The translations under genes and the position numbers were made by a program. Under the pieces are notes generated by a model. It saw nothing but the letters and a program-made list of their open reading frames with translations. It was not told the origin of the DNA and made no database searches. A stretch of DNA of 5,351 bases, from NCBI GenBank assembly GCA_014379705.1, contig JACMLI010000395.1:1-5351 (forward strand), in the 5' to 3' direction. This DNA comes from Gemmatimonadaceae bacterium. Lineage in GTDB: Bacteria > Gemmatimonadota > Gemmatimonadetes > Gemmatimonadales > Gemmatimonadaceae. Shown here piece after piece: positions 1-5,351 of this stretch (position 1 is the stretch's first letter; each line of letters begins with the position of its first letter).

Positions 1-399
1 CGCATCGGCATACAGGCCCTGTTCCTCCGGCGATCCCTCACTTTCGCCAAAGCCGCGGTAGTCGAAGGCAAGGAGGTTGAGGCCAAGGTCGCGAGCGCTG
101 GCGTAGAAGGCGGGACGGTCGCCGTAGCCGATGTTGCCGTAATTCCCGTGACAGATGAGCATCCAGTAGCCCACCGAATCCGGGCCCGTCCCCGGAACGA
201 CCCAGGCCCTCAACGTCGTGCCGTCGCCACTGGGATACGCGACGCTACGCTCACGCAGGGCCAGCGCCGCCGGAGGCGCCGCCACCGCGCGCTCGGCCGG
301 ATGGAAGACCAACTCCCGCTCGTTGATCGCGAGGTACGTCGTGGCGCCACCGAACCCGAGAATGGCGAGCGTCAGGAGCGTCCCGAGGAAGGTGCGCAT
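1..399 (-). CDS. Membrane-anchored alpha/beta hydrolase, BEM46/ABHD13-like (3' end outside window)
   Basis: The first 133 residues of an alpha/beta hydrolase are present; the rest lies beyond the left edge. Residues 5-24 form a hydrophobic N-terminal segment (LGTLLTLAILGFGG), which is probably a signal anchor or an uncleaved signal, so the enzyme domain should face the periplasm. The fold is recognised from HGNYGN at 84-89 (oxyanion-side strand-turn after beta 3) and FDYRGFGESEGSP at 112-124, which follow the HGN.GN and DYRG.G.S.G.P pattern of BEM46/ABHD13-type serine hydrolases. The GxSxG nucleophile, acid and histidine should lie further on, so catalytic competence cannot be judged. The substrate is unknown. 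The ATG at 397-399 is the natural start because it places the hydrophobic segment at the N-terminus; only a weak GAAG lies upstream. It follows the ybdD-like gene by 88 bases on the same strand, so it may be read from the same transcript or separately. The family call is firm; any specific function is not. Confidence 0.85.
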   Translation of the reverse strand, partial: MRTFLGTLLTLAILGFGGATTYLAINERELVFHPAERAVAAPPAALALRERSVAYPSGDGTTLRAWVVPGTGPDSVGYWMLICHGNYGNIGYGDRPAFYASARDLGLNLLAFDYRGFGESEGSPEEQGLYADA

Positions 400-456
400 G
401 GCTTCGTGTCTGTGAGCGTTCGCAGGTCTACGTCAGCGAGCGCCGGGTGGATTGCC

Positions 457-487
457 GCCGCGGTCCCCGGGCGCGGCGCGACGCCGC
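457..487 (-). terminator. Overlapping GC-rich hairpins after the ybdD-like stop (possible weak terminator or attenuator)
   Basis: Directly after the TAG stop of the ybdD-like gene, the minus strand holds GCGGCG-TCG-CGCCGC (473-487), a 6-bp perfect stem with a 3-base loop. It overlaps a second perfect 6-bp stem, GCCGCG/CGCGGC, with a 9-base loop (457-477). The two cannot form at once. No T-run follows, so this is not a classic intrinsic terminator. It may slow the polymerase, protect the 3' end, or be a by-product of high GC. Confidence 0.25.
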
Positions 488-682
488 CTAACAACAGCGG
501 GAGCCCGGGCGCGAGTACTTCTCCTCGAGCCGCTGCCGCACGAAGTCGTCGCGGGAAAGGAGCGGGCGATCGGGATGGCAGCGCGTGGCGTGCACCACGT
601 AGCCCTCGTAGTCGGGAGCGCCGATGATCCGGTGGACCAGGCTGATCCAGCGCGTCACGCGCTCGCGGAGGTGTCGGGTCAT
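488..682 (-). CDS. ybdD: YbdD/YjiX family (DUF466) small protein, CstA partner
   Basis: A 64-residue protein matching the YbdD/YjiX family along its length. After a basic amphipathic N-terminus (MTRHLRERVTRWISLVHRII), residues 22-28 read APDYEGY, 31 is His, 36-38 is HPD, and the tail ends ARG-type/acidic then SRCC. E. coli YbdD, recalled from memory, has the same landmarks: PDY..YV.H, HPD.P, a phenylalanine-arginine helix, a tyrosine near the end and a C-terminal RCC. The family is of normal length here (about 65 residues). Family members are encoded beside cstA or btsT and have been reported to be needed for pyruvate uptake by those transporters in enterobacteria; the mechanism is not clear. 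The ATG overlaps the TGA of the upstream peptidase gene as ATGA (679-682). A modest AAGGG (692-696) sits 9 bases upstream of the ATG. Its start is the only one that gives the full family domain, because a longer in-frame reading to 1495 would run antisense-phase through the peptidase gene. Unlike the usual layout, it is separated from cstA by that peptidase gene. Confidence 0.93.
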   Translation of the reverse strand: MTRHLRERVTRWISLVHRIIGAPDYEGYVVHATRCHPDRPLLSRDDFVRQRLEEKYSRPGSRCC

Positions 683-696
683 CGGCGTGCGCCCTT
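679..696 (-). promoter_or_regulatory. Translational coupling site: ATGA overlap with upstream AAGGG
   Basis: The peptidase stop TGA (679-681) and the ybdD-like start ATG (680-682) share the tetranucleotide ATGA. An AAGGG (692-696 on the minus strand) lies inside the last codons of the peptidase gene, with a 9-base spacer. Such overlaps usually mean that ribosomes ending the first gene restart on the second, so output of the small protein should follow that of the peptidase. Confidence 0.65.
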
Positions 697-3024
697 GCCA
701 CGGCCAATCGTCGACTCGAACAGCTCGAAGATCCGCCGGTATTCGTCCGTCCACGAATCGGGACGCACGAAGCCATGGTCCTCCACCGGATACACGGCCA
801 GCTCCCACCCCGTCTTTCCCAACTCGATGAAGCGCTCCGTGAGCCGGACGATGTCCTGGAAGTGCACGTTCACGTCGACCATCCCGTGCGCCATCAGCAG
901 CGGATCCTCGAGCTTTTCGGCGAAGAAGATCGGCGACGAGCGGCGATAGGCGAGCGTGTCCGCCTGCGGCTGGTTCAGGATGCGCGCGGTGTACCCATGG
1001 TTGTAATGCGCCCAGTCGGTCACCGATCGCAGCGCCGCGCCTGCACCGAACGATTTGGGGGCGTTGAAGAGCGCCATCAGCGTGATGAACCCGCCGTAGC
1101 TGCCGCCGTAGAGGCCGATGCGTTCCGGGTCGATCCCGAAGTTCTTCTGGAGGTATGTGGAACCGTCCACCTGGTCGGCGAGGTCGCGTCCGCCCATCCA
1201 GCGGTAGATCGCCGTGCGCCAGTCGCGCCCGTACCCCGCCGACGCGCGGTAATCGATGTCGAGAACGACGTAACCCTGCGACGCGAGGTACTGGTTGAAC
1301 ATGTACTCGCGCGCGTAGCTCGACCAATAGTTGTGCACGTTGTGCAGGTAGCCCGCGCCGTGCACGAAGATCACGGCGGAGCCCTTGGCCCGGGCGTTCA
1401 TGTCCTTCGGTCGATAAATGCGCGCTGGCACCTTCACGCCGTCCGAGGCGGGGATCATCACGATCTCCGGCTTGATCCACGGGAACGACTTCCACGCCGC
1501 CGTGGGTGACGTCGTGAGCTGGTCGAGCTTTGCACCGGGCGCGTAGGGCCCGACGAAGAGTTCCGGTGGCGTGTTCGACTGCGAGTGGACGTCGGCGATC
1601 AGCCGGCCATCGGGTGACACGACGGCCTGATGGCCGCCCACTGTGGTCGTGATGCGCTCCGCCGCGCCTCCGCCCAAGGGCATGCGGTAGAAATGCTGCT
1701 CGAAGGGCGAGACTTCCGACGTGGTAAGCTCGAAGTACCTCTGGTCATCGGAGATGCGTGCCGACAGCACTTCCCACGCGCCCTTCGTGAGCTGCCGCGT
1801 GTCGCCGCCGTCGGCATTCATCGTGTAGAGATGGGCGTAGCCGTCGGCCTCGCTCACGAGCCAGACGCGATCGCTCCCCGGGACGAAGCCGCCGCAGCCG
1901 AAGCACGGCCCGCCGACCCAGGCGGAGTCCCGCAACGTGTTTATGGATCGGAGCCCCCCTGTCATTCCGTCCACGATGTAGAGGTGCCGCGCCTTGAAGT
2001 CCGACTGCTCCACGAAGAGCAGGCCCTGCGTGCCGCTCGCGTTCCAGCCGAGCGCGCGCACGCTGGCCGCGGTGCGCGACGTGTCGGTGGGATGCGCGTT
2101 GAGCCACGTCACCTTGCCACTGGGCAACTCCATGAAGCCGGCCCGACCGCCCCCCTGCGTGTCACCCACTTTCGTGCGGATGACGATGTCTTCGGTGTAG
2201 CCGCTGAGTGTGACGTAGTTGGGCACGATCGCCTGGCGCGCCGTCGGGGTCGTGAAGGTCGTCGTCAGGATCAGCGCCTTGCCGTTGGGCGACACGGAGA
2301 GCGACGCGACCCGCTCGTTCGGCAGCAGGTACAGCGCCCTGGTGCGCGCCGCTTCATCGGCCTCACGCTCGGCCTTCGCGATGGAGTCGGTGCGTGCGCG
2401 CTCCCGCACGACCTCGAAGAGCAGTTTCTGGTCGGACTCGAGCGCGGCGCGCTGCGCGTCGGCCTTGGGAGGCGTCGGCGGCGCGGGAGCGAGGCGCACG
2501 TCGGTGAGCTGCGTGATCGTCGGCGTGGCGAGGTCGAGCGCCATCACGTTCGCGCCCTCGCGCACGAAGTACACGCGATTGCCATCCGACGAGAACGCAG
2601 GCGCCGACTCGTTGATCGGTGGCGTATTGGTCAGCTTGCGTGCCGTGCTGGCTCGCATGTCGACGAGCCAGAGATCCCCCTCGACGGAGACGACCCGTCG
2701 CGCACGATCGGGAGAGAGCGCACCGCCCGCGAGGAGCGGCGCGACCGAGTCCATGTGCGCGCTGGTCACGACCTCGGGCGTGGCTCCGGCTGTCGCGCGC
2801 ACGCGATACGGCTTGAGCGGCTCGTTCCACGGCGATCCCGGCGGGAGCCACTGGAAGTAGATCCACTGCGCGTCAGGGGTGAAGCGCGGGGTGCCAGGCT
2901 CGCGGCCGTAGAGTTCCGGGCCGCGCATGATGTTCGGGATCGTGAACTCGAAGCTGCCTCGCGACGACTGCGCGCCCAGAGGAAGCGTGATCGCGAGGGC
3001 GACGAGGAGAGAAAGGCGACGCAT
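679..3024 (-). CDS. Exported S9-family (prolyl oligopeptidase type) serine peptidase
   Basis: A 781-residue enzyme with a signal peptide at about 1-19 (RR, hydrophobic LSLLVALAITLPL, likely cleavage after LGA or LGAQ), so it acts in the periplasm, on the surface or outside the cell. Residues about 40-520 form a TolB/DPP-like beta-propeller, with repeats such as FTPDAQWIYF (48-57), FSSDGNRVYF (144-153), SVSPNGKALIL (243-253) and VVSPDGRLIADV (468-479), plus SEADGYAHLY (391-400). Residues about 525-775 are the alpha/beta hydrolase: oxyanion strand FVHGAGY (553-559), nucleophile Ser642 in GGSYGG, Asp717 in HGMVDVNV and His750 in EDHGF, a complete triad. The DWxYEEE motif of true dipeptidyl peptidase IV is not seen, so dipeptidyl or proline specificity should not be assumed. 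Two oddities are a highly charged helical stretch at 186-232 inside the propeller and only two cysteines, as CFGC at 374-377. The start is 3 bases after the cstA stop, indicating an operon; the upstream GGGGGA is at best a poor ribosome site, so coupling is likely. Peptide cleavage is well supported; actual substrates are unknown. Confidence 0.93.
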   Translation of the reverse strand: MRRLSLLVALAITLPLGAQSSRGSFEFTIPNIMRGPELYGREPGTPRFTPDAQWIYFQWLPPGSPWNEPLKPYRVRATAGATPEVVTSAHMDSVAPLLAGGALSPDRARRVVSVEGDLWLVDMRASTARKLTNTPPINESAPAFSSDGNRVYFVREGANVMALDLATPTITQLTDVRLAPAPPTPPKADAQRAALESDQKLLFEVVRERARTDSIAKAEREADEAARTRALYLLPNERVASLSVSPNGKALILTTTFTTPTARQAIVPNYVTLSGYTEDIVIRTKVGDTQGGGRAGFMELPSGKVTWLNAHPTDTSRTAASVRALGWNASGTQGLLFVEQSDFKARHLYIVDGMTGGLRSINTLRDSAWVGGPCFGCGGFVPGSDRVWLVSEADGYAHLYTMNADGGDTRQLTKGAWEVLSARISDDQRYFELTTSEVSPFEQHFYRMPLGGGAAERITTTVGGHQAVVSPDGRLIADVHSQSNTPPELFVGPYAPGAKLDQLTTSPTAAWKSFPWIKPEIVMIPASDGVKVPARIYRPKDMNARAKGSAVIFVHGAGYLHNVHNYWSSYAREYMFNQYLASQGYVVLDIDYRASAGYGRDWRTAIYRWMGGRDLADQVDGSTYLQKNFGIDPERIGLYGGSYGGFITLMALFNAPKSFGAGAALRSVTDWAHYNHGYTARILNQPQADTLAYRRSSPIFFAEKLEDPLLMAHGMVDVNVHFQDIVRLTERFIELGKTGWELAVYPVEDHGFVRPDSWTDEYRRIFELFESTIGRGKGARR

Positions 3025-3027
3025 CGA

Positions 3028-5094
3028 TCAGTCCCCCGCCATGGCCACGCGCGGCTCGAACGGCACCTCGCTCGAGACTGCCGGCTTGCGACCCTGCAGC
3101 ACCGCCAGCCACTCGTTGAGTGACGCAACGATGATCACGATCACGGACACGAGGAAGAACGTCGTCACGCCCGCATCGAGGCGGTCGTTGAAGACCAGTC
3201 GGCCGGCGTCGGCGACCGACTTGATGTTCGCCGGCAGGGTCCCGCTCGCCATCGCGTCCTCGATCATGCGGGCGTGGGAGAGGAACCCGAGGCGCGGGTC
3301 ACTCGAGAAGATCTTGAGGTATCCCGCCGTCATCGTCACGATGGCAAGCCACACCAGCGGAATGATCGTGATGAAGGCGTACTTCTGTTTCCCCATCTTG
3401 ATGATGACCGTGGTCCCCACGCATAACGCGACGAGTGCAAGCAACTGATTGGCGATGCCGAAGAGCGGCCACAGCGAGTTGATGCCGCCTAACGGGTCGA
3501 CGACGCCCTGGTACAGGAAGTAGCCCCACATCGACACGAAGATCGCACTCGACATCACCACCGCCGGGTACCACGCGGTACGGCCCATCGGCGCCCAGAT
3601 GTGCTTGAGCAGGTCCTGGAGCATGAAGCGGCCGACGCGAGTGCCGGCGTCGAGGGTCGTCAGGATGAACAGCGCCTCGAACATGATCGCGAAGTGGTAC
3701 CAGAGCGCGAGCGTGTGCGCCCCCATCCACCCCGAGAACAACTGTGCCATGCCGACCGCGAGGCTCGGCGCGCCCCCGGTGCGGGAGAGCAGGCGGTTCT
3801 CGCCGATGTCGCGCGTGAGCTGGTTGAACGCCGCCGGATCGAGCGTGAAGCCCCAGTTCTGGATCGCGAGCGCCGCGCTTTCGACCGTCGTCCCGAGGGC
3901 GGCGGCCGGTGCGTTGATGGCGAAGAAGGTCCCCGGCGTGAGCACGCAGGCGGCAATCAGCGCGAGCGTGGCCACGAGCGACTCGGTGAGCATCGCGCCG
4001 TAGCCGATGAAGCGCGCGTCGGGCTCGCGCTCGAGCAGCTTGGGCGTCGTCCCCGAAGAGATCAACGAGTGGAAGCCGGAGATCGCGCCGCACGCAATCG
4101 TGATGAAGCAGAAGGGGAACACCTTCCCCGCAAAGACCGGTCCCGACCCGTCGATGAAGCGCGTCACGGCGGGCATCTGCAGCTGCGGCATGACGACGAC
4201 GACCGCGATCGCGAGCGCCGCGACAACACCGATCTTCACGAACGCCGAGAGGTAGTCGCGGGGCGCGAGGAGCAGCCACACGGGGAGCACGCTCGCCATG
4301 AAGCCGTAGATCATGATCGTCACGGCCAGCGCCGGACGTCCCAGCGTAAACGTCGGGGCCAGCGCGGGGTTCTCGGCGACCGCCCGGCCGACGAAGAGCG
4401 CGACGACCAGGAGGACGAGCCCGCCCGCCGTTGCCTCCAGCACCTTGTGTGGGCGGATCCAGCGCATGTAGCCGCCCATGAGCAGGGCGATGGGAATCGT
4501 CAGGCCGACCGTCACGATCCCCCACGGGCTCTCGCCTAACGCGTTCACGACGATCAGGGCGAGCACCGCGATGAGCACGACCATGATGCCGAGCACCGCC
4601 ACGAGTGCGGTGTACCCGGCCACCGTCCCGATCTCCTCCTTCGCCATCTGGCCGAGCGACTTGCCGTTCCGGCGGATCGAGGCGCAGAGGATCACGCAAT
4701 CCTGCACCGCACCACCGAGGGCGACCCCGATCACGATCCAGAGGGCGCCGGGAAGGAAGCCGAACTGTGCGGCGAGGGTCGGCCCCACGAGGGGCCCGGG
4801 CCCCGCGATGGCCGCGAAGTGGTGGCCGAACACGACCCAGCGATTCGTCGGCACGTAGTCGCGCCCGTCGTTGAGCCGTTCCGACGGCGTCTTTCGCGTC
4901 GCGTCCAGGGCAAAGATGTTCGCCGAGATGATGCGGCTGTAGAACCGGTAGGCGACGGCGTAGAAGCAGATGGCCGCGGTCAGGAGCCAGGCCGCGCTCA
5001 CCGTCTCTCCACGCGAGATCGCCAGGTAGGCAAAGGACGACGTACCGAGCGCCACGACGGCGATCCACCCGATGAGTTTCAACGTTCGCTGCAT
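3028..5094 (-). CDS. cstA: CstA/BtsT family membrane transporter (carbon starvation protein A)
   Basis: A 688-residue polytopic inner-membrane protein, close in length to E. coli CstA (about 700). It aligns with that protein, from memory, nearly end to end: RGE (28-30), AYRFY (48-52), NDGRDYVPT (75-83), FGHHFAAIAGPGPLVGP (89-105), GGAVQD (127-132), PVWLLLAPRDYLS (271-283), FITIACGAISGFHSLISSGTTPK (330-352), GGAPSLAVGMA (440-450), WYHFAIMFEALFILTTLDAGTR (465-485), FMLQDLL (490-496), GYFLYQGVVDPLGGINSLWPLFGIANQLLA (524-553) and FNDRLDAG (635-642). Many hydrophobic helices are evident, perhaps 16-18. The family was first described as peptide transporters induced by carbon starvation, and later work assigned pyruvate uptake to CstA and BtsT in E. 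coli; the substrate here is open. An in-frame ATG at 5233-5235 would add 47 residues, but that extension is polar, Arg/Pro-rich and absent from the family; residue MQRTLKLIGW matches the family N-terminus. No Shine-Dalgarno precedes this ATG. It is the first gene of an operon with the S9 peptidase and ybdD-like gene. Confidence 0.95.
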   Translation of the reverse strand: MQRTLKLIGWIAVVALGTSSFAYLAISRGETVSAAWLLTAAICFYAVAYRFYSRIISANIFALDATRKTPSERLNDGRDYVPTNRWVVFGHHFAAIAGPGPLVGPTLAAQFGFLPGALWIVIGVALGGAVQDCVILCASIRRNGKSLGQMAKEEIGTVAGYTALVAVLGIMVVLIAVLALIVVNALGESPWGIVTVGLTIPIALLMGGYMRWIRPHKVLEATAGGLVLLVVALFVGRAVAENPALAPTFTLGRPALAVTIMIYGFMASVLPVWLLLAPRDYLSAFVKIGVVAALAIAVVVVMPQLQMPAVTRFIDGSGPVFAGKVFPFCFITIACGAISGFHSLISSGTTPKLLEREPDARFIGYGAMLTESLVATLALIAACVLTPGTFFAINAPAAALGTTVESAALAIQNWGFTLDPAAFNQLTRDIGENRLLSRTGGAPSLAVGMAQLFSGWMGAHTLALWYHFAIMFEALFILTTLDAGTRVGRFMLQDLLKHIWAPMGRTAWYPAVVMSSAIFVSMWGYFLYQGVVDPLGGINSLWPLFGIANQLLALVALCVGTTVIIKMGKQKYAFITIIPLVWLAIVTMTAGYLKIFSSDPRLGFLSHARMIEDAMASGTLPANIKSVADAGRLVFNDRLDAGVTTFFLVSVIVIIVASLNEWLAVLQGRKPAVSSEVPFEPRVAMAGD

Positions 5095-5130
5095 AACGTG
5101 GGGTTGGGGGGCGAGCCAGCGGATGGCGCT

Positions 5131-5144
5131 GCGCGAGGTCGCGC
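5131..5144. repeat. Short perfect inverted repeat in the cstA leader
   Basis: GCGCGA-GG-TCGCGC is a perfect 6-bp palindrome with a 2-base centre, 37 bases upstream of the cstA ATG. It may be a small protein-binding site or, if transcribed, a leader hairpin with a strained loop. In DNA this rich in GC such a palindrome could also arise by chance. Confidence 0.25.
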
Positions 5145-5178
5145 GTGGCGTGATCCGGACGTCCGTCTCGGGGGCGGA

Positions 5179-5207
5179 AAAATGGACCCCGCGCCCGAGG
5201 GGGTCAA
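5179..5207 (-). promoter_or_regulatory. Candidate cstA operon promoter
   Basis: On the minus strand TTGACC (5202-5207), a 5/6 match to the sigma-70 -35 box, is followed after a 17-base spacer by CATTTT (5179-5184), a 3/6 match to TATAAT. It is the only A/T-rich island in the surroundings and would start a transcript with a leader of about 75-80 bases before the cstA ATG. The -10 match is weak, so an alternative sigma factor or activator dependence is possible. Confidence 0.4.
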
Positions 5208-5239
5208 CCAATCGGTGCCGCCCCGGGAACCGCATTGTT
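5206..5239. repeat. Imperfect inverted repeat between the divergent genes (possible operator)
   Basis: AACCAATCGGT (5206-5216) and ACCGCATTGTT (5229-5239) are 11-base arms that are reverse complements except for one bulged C on each side, with a 12-base spacer. The left arm touches the candidate cstA -35 box and the right arm touches the candidate -10 of the lipoprotein gene. This is where a shared regulator would bind, but no regulator gene is in the window to support it. Confidence 0.3.
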
Positions 5240-5244
5240 AGCTT
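5239..5244 (+). promoter_or_regulatory. Candidate -10 element of the lipoprotein gene (leaderless start)
   Basis: TAGCTT (5239-5244) fits the TANNNT pattern and lies 7 bases before the GTG start at 5252. That is the spacing from a -10 box to the transcription start, so the transcript would begin at or next to the start codon. No -35-like hexamer stands out 17 bases upstream (TGCCGC), and there is no Shine-Dalgarno sequence, which fits a leaderless mRNA. Confidence 0.4.
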
Positions 5245-5251
5245 ACTCCCC

Positions 5252-5351
5252 GTGACGCTTGCTCTTGCCCAGATCCGGACGATTGCCGCCCTGAGCCTTA
5301 CCGGCCTCGCCGCGTGCGGTGGCGGGGCGGCCCGACCGGAAACGGCTGCGA
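5252..5351 (+). CDS. N-terminus of a predicted lipoprotein (3' end outside window)
   Basis: From the GTG at 5252 the frame reads 33 open codons to the window edge. The peptide has Arg9, a hydrophobic stretch IAALSLTGLAA and a lipobox LAAC with Cys22, followed by GGGAARPETAA, a flexible linker typical after a lipidated cysteine. It should be exported and anchored in a membrane by signal peptidase II processing. The GTG is chosen because no ATG, GTG or TTG occurs upstream in frame as far as about 5201, and starting later would destroy the signal peptide. No ribosome site is seen. The gene is divergent from the cstA operon and shares its 157-base upstream region. Function cannot be told from this fragment. 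Confidence 0.72.
   Translation, partial: MTLALAQIRTIAALSLTGLAACGGGAARPETAA

Noticed and set aside
488..1495. A 335-codon minus-strand frame ending at the ybdD-like stop
   Set aside because: Only its last 64 residues show a protein family; the earlier part is out of frame with the peptidase gene on the same strand and reads as Arg/Gly-rich shadow.
1630..3123. Long plus-strand open frame (about 497 codons) opposite the S9 peptidase
   Set aside because: Its translation is Arg/His/Ala-rich low-complexity with no recognisable domain, as expected from the antisense of a high-GC gene; the minus strand carries a complete catalytic triad and signal peptide.
3601..4539. Plus-strand open frame of about 312 codons opposite cstA
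   Set aside because: Composition is dominated by Arg, Glu and His with no domain; the opposite strand encodes a well-conserved transporter through the whole interval.
485..4540. GCCTAAC words resembling the RYYYAAC/GTTRRRY ends of integron attC sites
   Set aside because: Two of the three lie inside conserved cstA codons, no matching partner box or bulged hairpin is found at attC distance, and no integrase or cassette structure is present.
5100..5111. G-run cluster GGGGTTGGGGGG as a possible G-quadruplex
   Set aside because: Only two G-runs are close together; four suitable runs with short loops are not seen.
5095..5235. 47-residue N-terminal extension of cstA starting at the ATG at 5233-5235
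   Set aside because: The extra residues are polar and Arg/Pro-rich, are not found in CstA relatives, and would cover the candidate promoter; the ATG at 5092-5094 matches the family N-terminus.

Overview
The window is high-GC bacterial DNA (estimated by eye at about two thirds G+C). It is almost fully coding, and nearly all of that coding lies on the minus strand. No rRNA, tRNA, CRISPR array, insertion sequence or phage gene is visible. The exported peptidase's signal peptide ends in 'PLGAQ', a lipoprotein has a bare GTG start, and Shine-Dalgarno sequences are sparse. Together these suggest a soil- or sediment-type Gram-negative, and my best guess is Gemmatimonadota. That placement is an impression from style, not a demonstrated one.

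Layout, read along the minus strand from right to left. A non-coding stretch of about 157 bases (5095-5251) separates two divergent genes. To its right, on the plus strand, begins a lipoprotein (5252 to the window edge, truncated). To its left runs a tight three-gene operon: cstA (3028-5094), a 12+ helix CstA/BtsT-family membrane transporter; then 3 bases later a 781-residue exported S9-family (prolyl oligopeptidase type) serine peptidase (679-3024); then, overlapping by ATGA, a 64-residue YbdD/YjiX (DUF466) protein (488-682). After an 88-base gap with two overlapping GC hairpins, a membrane-anchored alpha/beta hydrolase of the BEM46/ABHD13-like type begins (1-399) and leaves the window before its catalytic serine.

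The notable point is the gene order. CstA and YbdD-type proteins are a known pair, normally adjacent in E. coli-type loci (cstA-ybdD, btsT-yjiX). Here an exported peptidase sits exactly between them, joined to both at the translation level. Inference: the peptidase cuts peptides outside the cytoplasm, CstA (with YbdD) imports the products or a related carbon source, and the three are made together as a starvation scavenging unit. Whether this order is a conserved lineage arrangement or a one-off cannot be told from one window.
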